A stretch of 32,573 nucleotides of DNA. Source: an uncultured Finegoldia sp. (GTDB taxonomy: Bacteria; Bacillota; Clostridia; Tissierellales; Peptoniphilaceae). Within the stretch, counting starts at the first letter, position 1. Each line of letters opens with the position of its first letter. The stretch is taken from positions 1-32,573 of the forward strand of contig NZ_CAAFUQ010000071.1 in NCBI RefSeq assembly GCF_900766215.1, read 5' to 3'. The translations under genes and the position numbers were made by a program. Below, in pieces: positions 32,250 to 32,573 of the stretch. The notes beneath the pieces are model-generated. The model made no database searches. It saw only the letters and a list, made by a program, of their open reading frames with translations, and was not told where the DNA came from.

Positions 32250-32573
32250 CTACTTCTTAAAAAGAGTTTTTGCAATTTCTACTTCCAATTCATCTTTCAT
32301 TGAATCGACCAGTGAAGAAAAATTATTGTTGATTAATACATTACCTCTTTTAATACAAAATCCACTATCAACAGTTTCATCTGATATTTTTACATTAAAG
32401 CTTTCGTTCTTCAAACTATCATACTTATCAGATTGTAATACTAACAAATCATCACTATTCAAATCCATTTTGGATAAACTATTTGTTAGGTATTTTTTAT
32501 AATCTTCAAGTGACATATTCTTTAATTTATCTTTAATTTTTTGTAAAATACTATCGATTACTTCTTGTTTTGC
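32250..32573 (-). CDS. ntpE: V-type ATPase subunit E (peripheral stalk), C-terminal part
   Basis: The frame is open from the right edge (first full codons AKQEVIDSILQKIKDKLKN, then MSLEDY), so the ATG at 32516 is internal and about half the protein, including the N-terminal coiled coil, is outside. The visible 107 residues have the subunit E C-terminal fold; GFCIKRGNVLINNNFSSLVDSMKDELEVEIAKTLF matches the family's G-x-I/V-x-N-x-S/T-F end. Subunit E pairs with G/F as the stator. Position before C, F, A, B, D matches E. hirae ntp order, which predicts K and I subunit genes to the right. Confidence 0.9.
   Translation of the reverse strand, partial: AKQEVIDSILQKIKDKLKNMSLEDYKKYLTNSLSKMDLNSDDLLVLQSDKYDSLKNESFNVKISDETVDSGFCIKRGNVLINNNFSSLVDSMKDELEVEIAKTLFKK

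Noticed and set aside
1..32573. Mobile elements, CRISPR, tRNA/rRNA genes, toxin-antitoxin or phage-defence islands
   Set aside because: No transposase or integrase motifs, no regularly spaced repeats, no tRNA-like cloverleaf and no defence domains were recognised; nearly all space is filled by metabolic, transport and regulatory genes.

Overview
This is an AT-rich (roughly 30% G+C by eye), densely packed chromosomal segment of an anaerobic Gram-positive coccus-like Firmicute. Short overlapping operons, strong AGGAGG-type ribosome binding sites, a V-type (NtpECFABD-order) ATPase, Bce/Ykn-type ABC transporters and a clostridial-style kdp locus suggest Peptoniphilaceae/Tissierellia (for example a Finegoldia relative). 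That placement is inference from gene content. I see no rRNA, tRNA, CRISPR array, insertion sequence or prophage, and no gene-free stretch longer than 300 bases.

Layout. 1-2493 (minus): the head of a kdp potassium-pump operon, reading a 31-aa membrane peptide, kdpF, a TPR-like protein, kdpA, then kdpB running off the left edge. 2668-4557 (plus): a divergent kdpD that stops at a domain boundary before the histidine kinase module; no kdpE follows. 4656-5483 (minus): ferritin and a small unknown protein. 5590-6783 (plus): a membrane-anchored S41-protease-like protein. 6839-11659 (minus): a likely operon pabA-pabB-pabC-ohrR-gpx-CDF transporter, joining p-aminobenzoate (folate) synthesis with peroxide defence and metal efflux. 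11744-14761 (minus): a YknXYZ/MacAB-like three-gene ABC exporter under a near-consensus promoter with two dyads. 14809-17292 (minus): PAP2 phosphatase, YqeY, PepD dipeptidase. 17393-19050 (minus): a molybdopterin-binding-domain protein with a C-terminal cysteine cluster, then a second PAP2 phosphatase. 19141-23509 (minus): a complete bceR-bceS-bceA-bceB peptide-antibiotic sensing and detoxification module. 23604-24860 (minus): uracil permease, divergent from a Fur/PerR-type regulator plus an AraC-type regulator (24979-26239, plus). 26295-27029 (minus): YaaA. 27124 to the right edge (minus): V-type ATPase subunits D, B, A, F, C and the C-terminal part of E.

How they work together. Themes are potassium homeostasis (Kdp), oxidative stress and iron (ferritin, OhrR with a glutathione peroxidase, a PerR-like regulator, YaaA), envelope or antibiotic stress (BceRSAB, YknXYZ, two PAP2 enzymes) and ion-motive energy (V-ATPase). 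The most interesting points are: the two tiny membrane-peptide genes and the TPR gene heading kdp; a kinase-less KdpD that still carries a near-perfect c-di-AMP-type USP motif; a perfect 22-bp palindrome upstream of bceA that matches the consensus I recall for BceR-family sites; an OhrR-type regulator paired with a two-cysteine glutathione peroxidase rather than OhrA; and a PerR-like protein with Asn where PerR has its oxidisable-site Asp.
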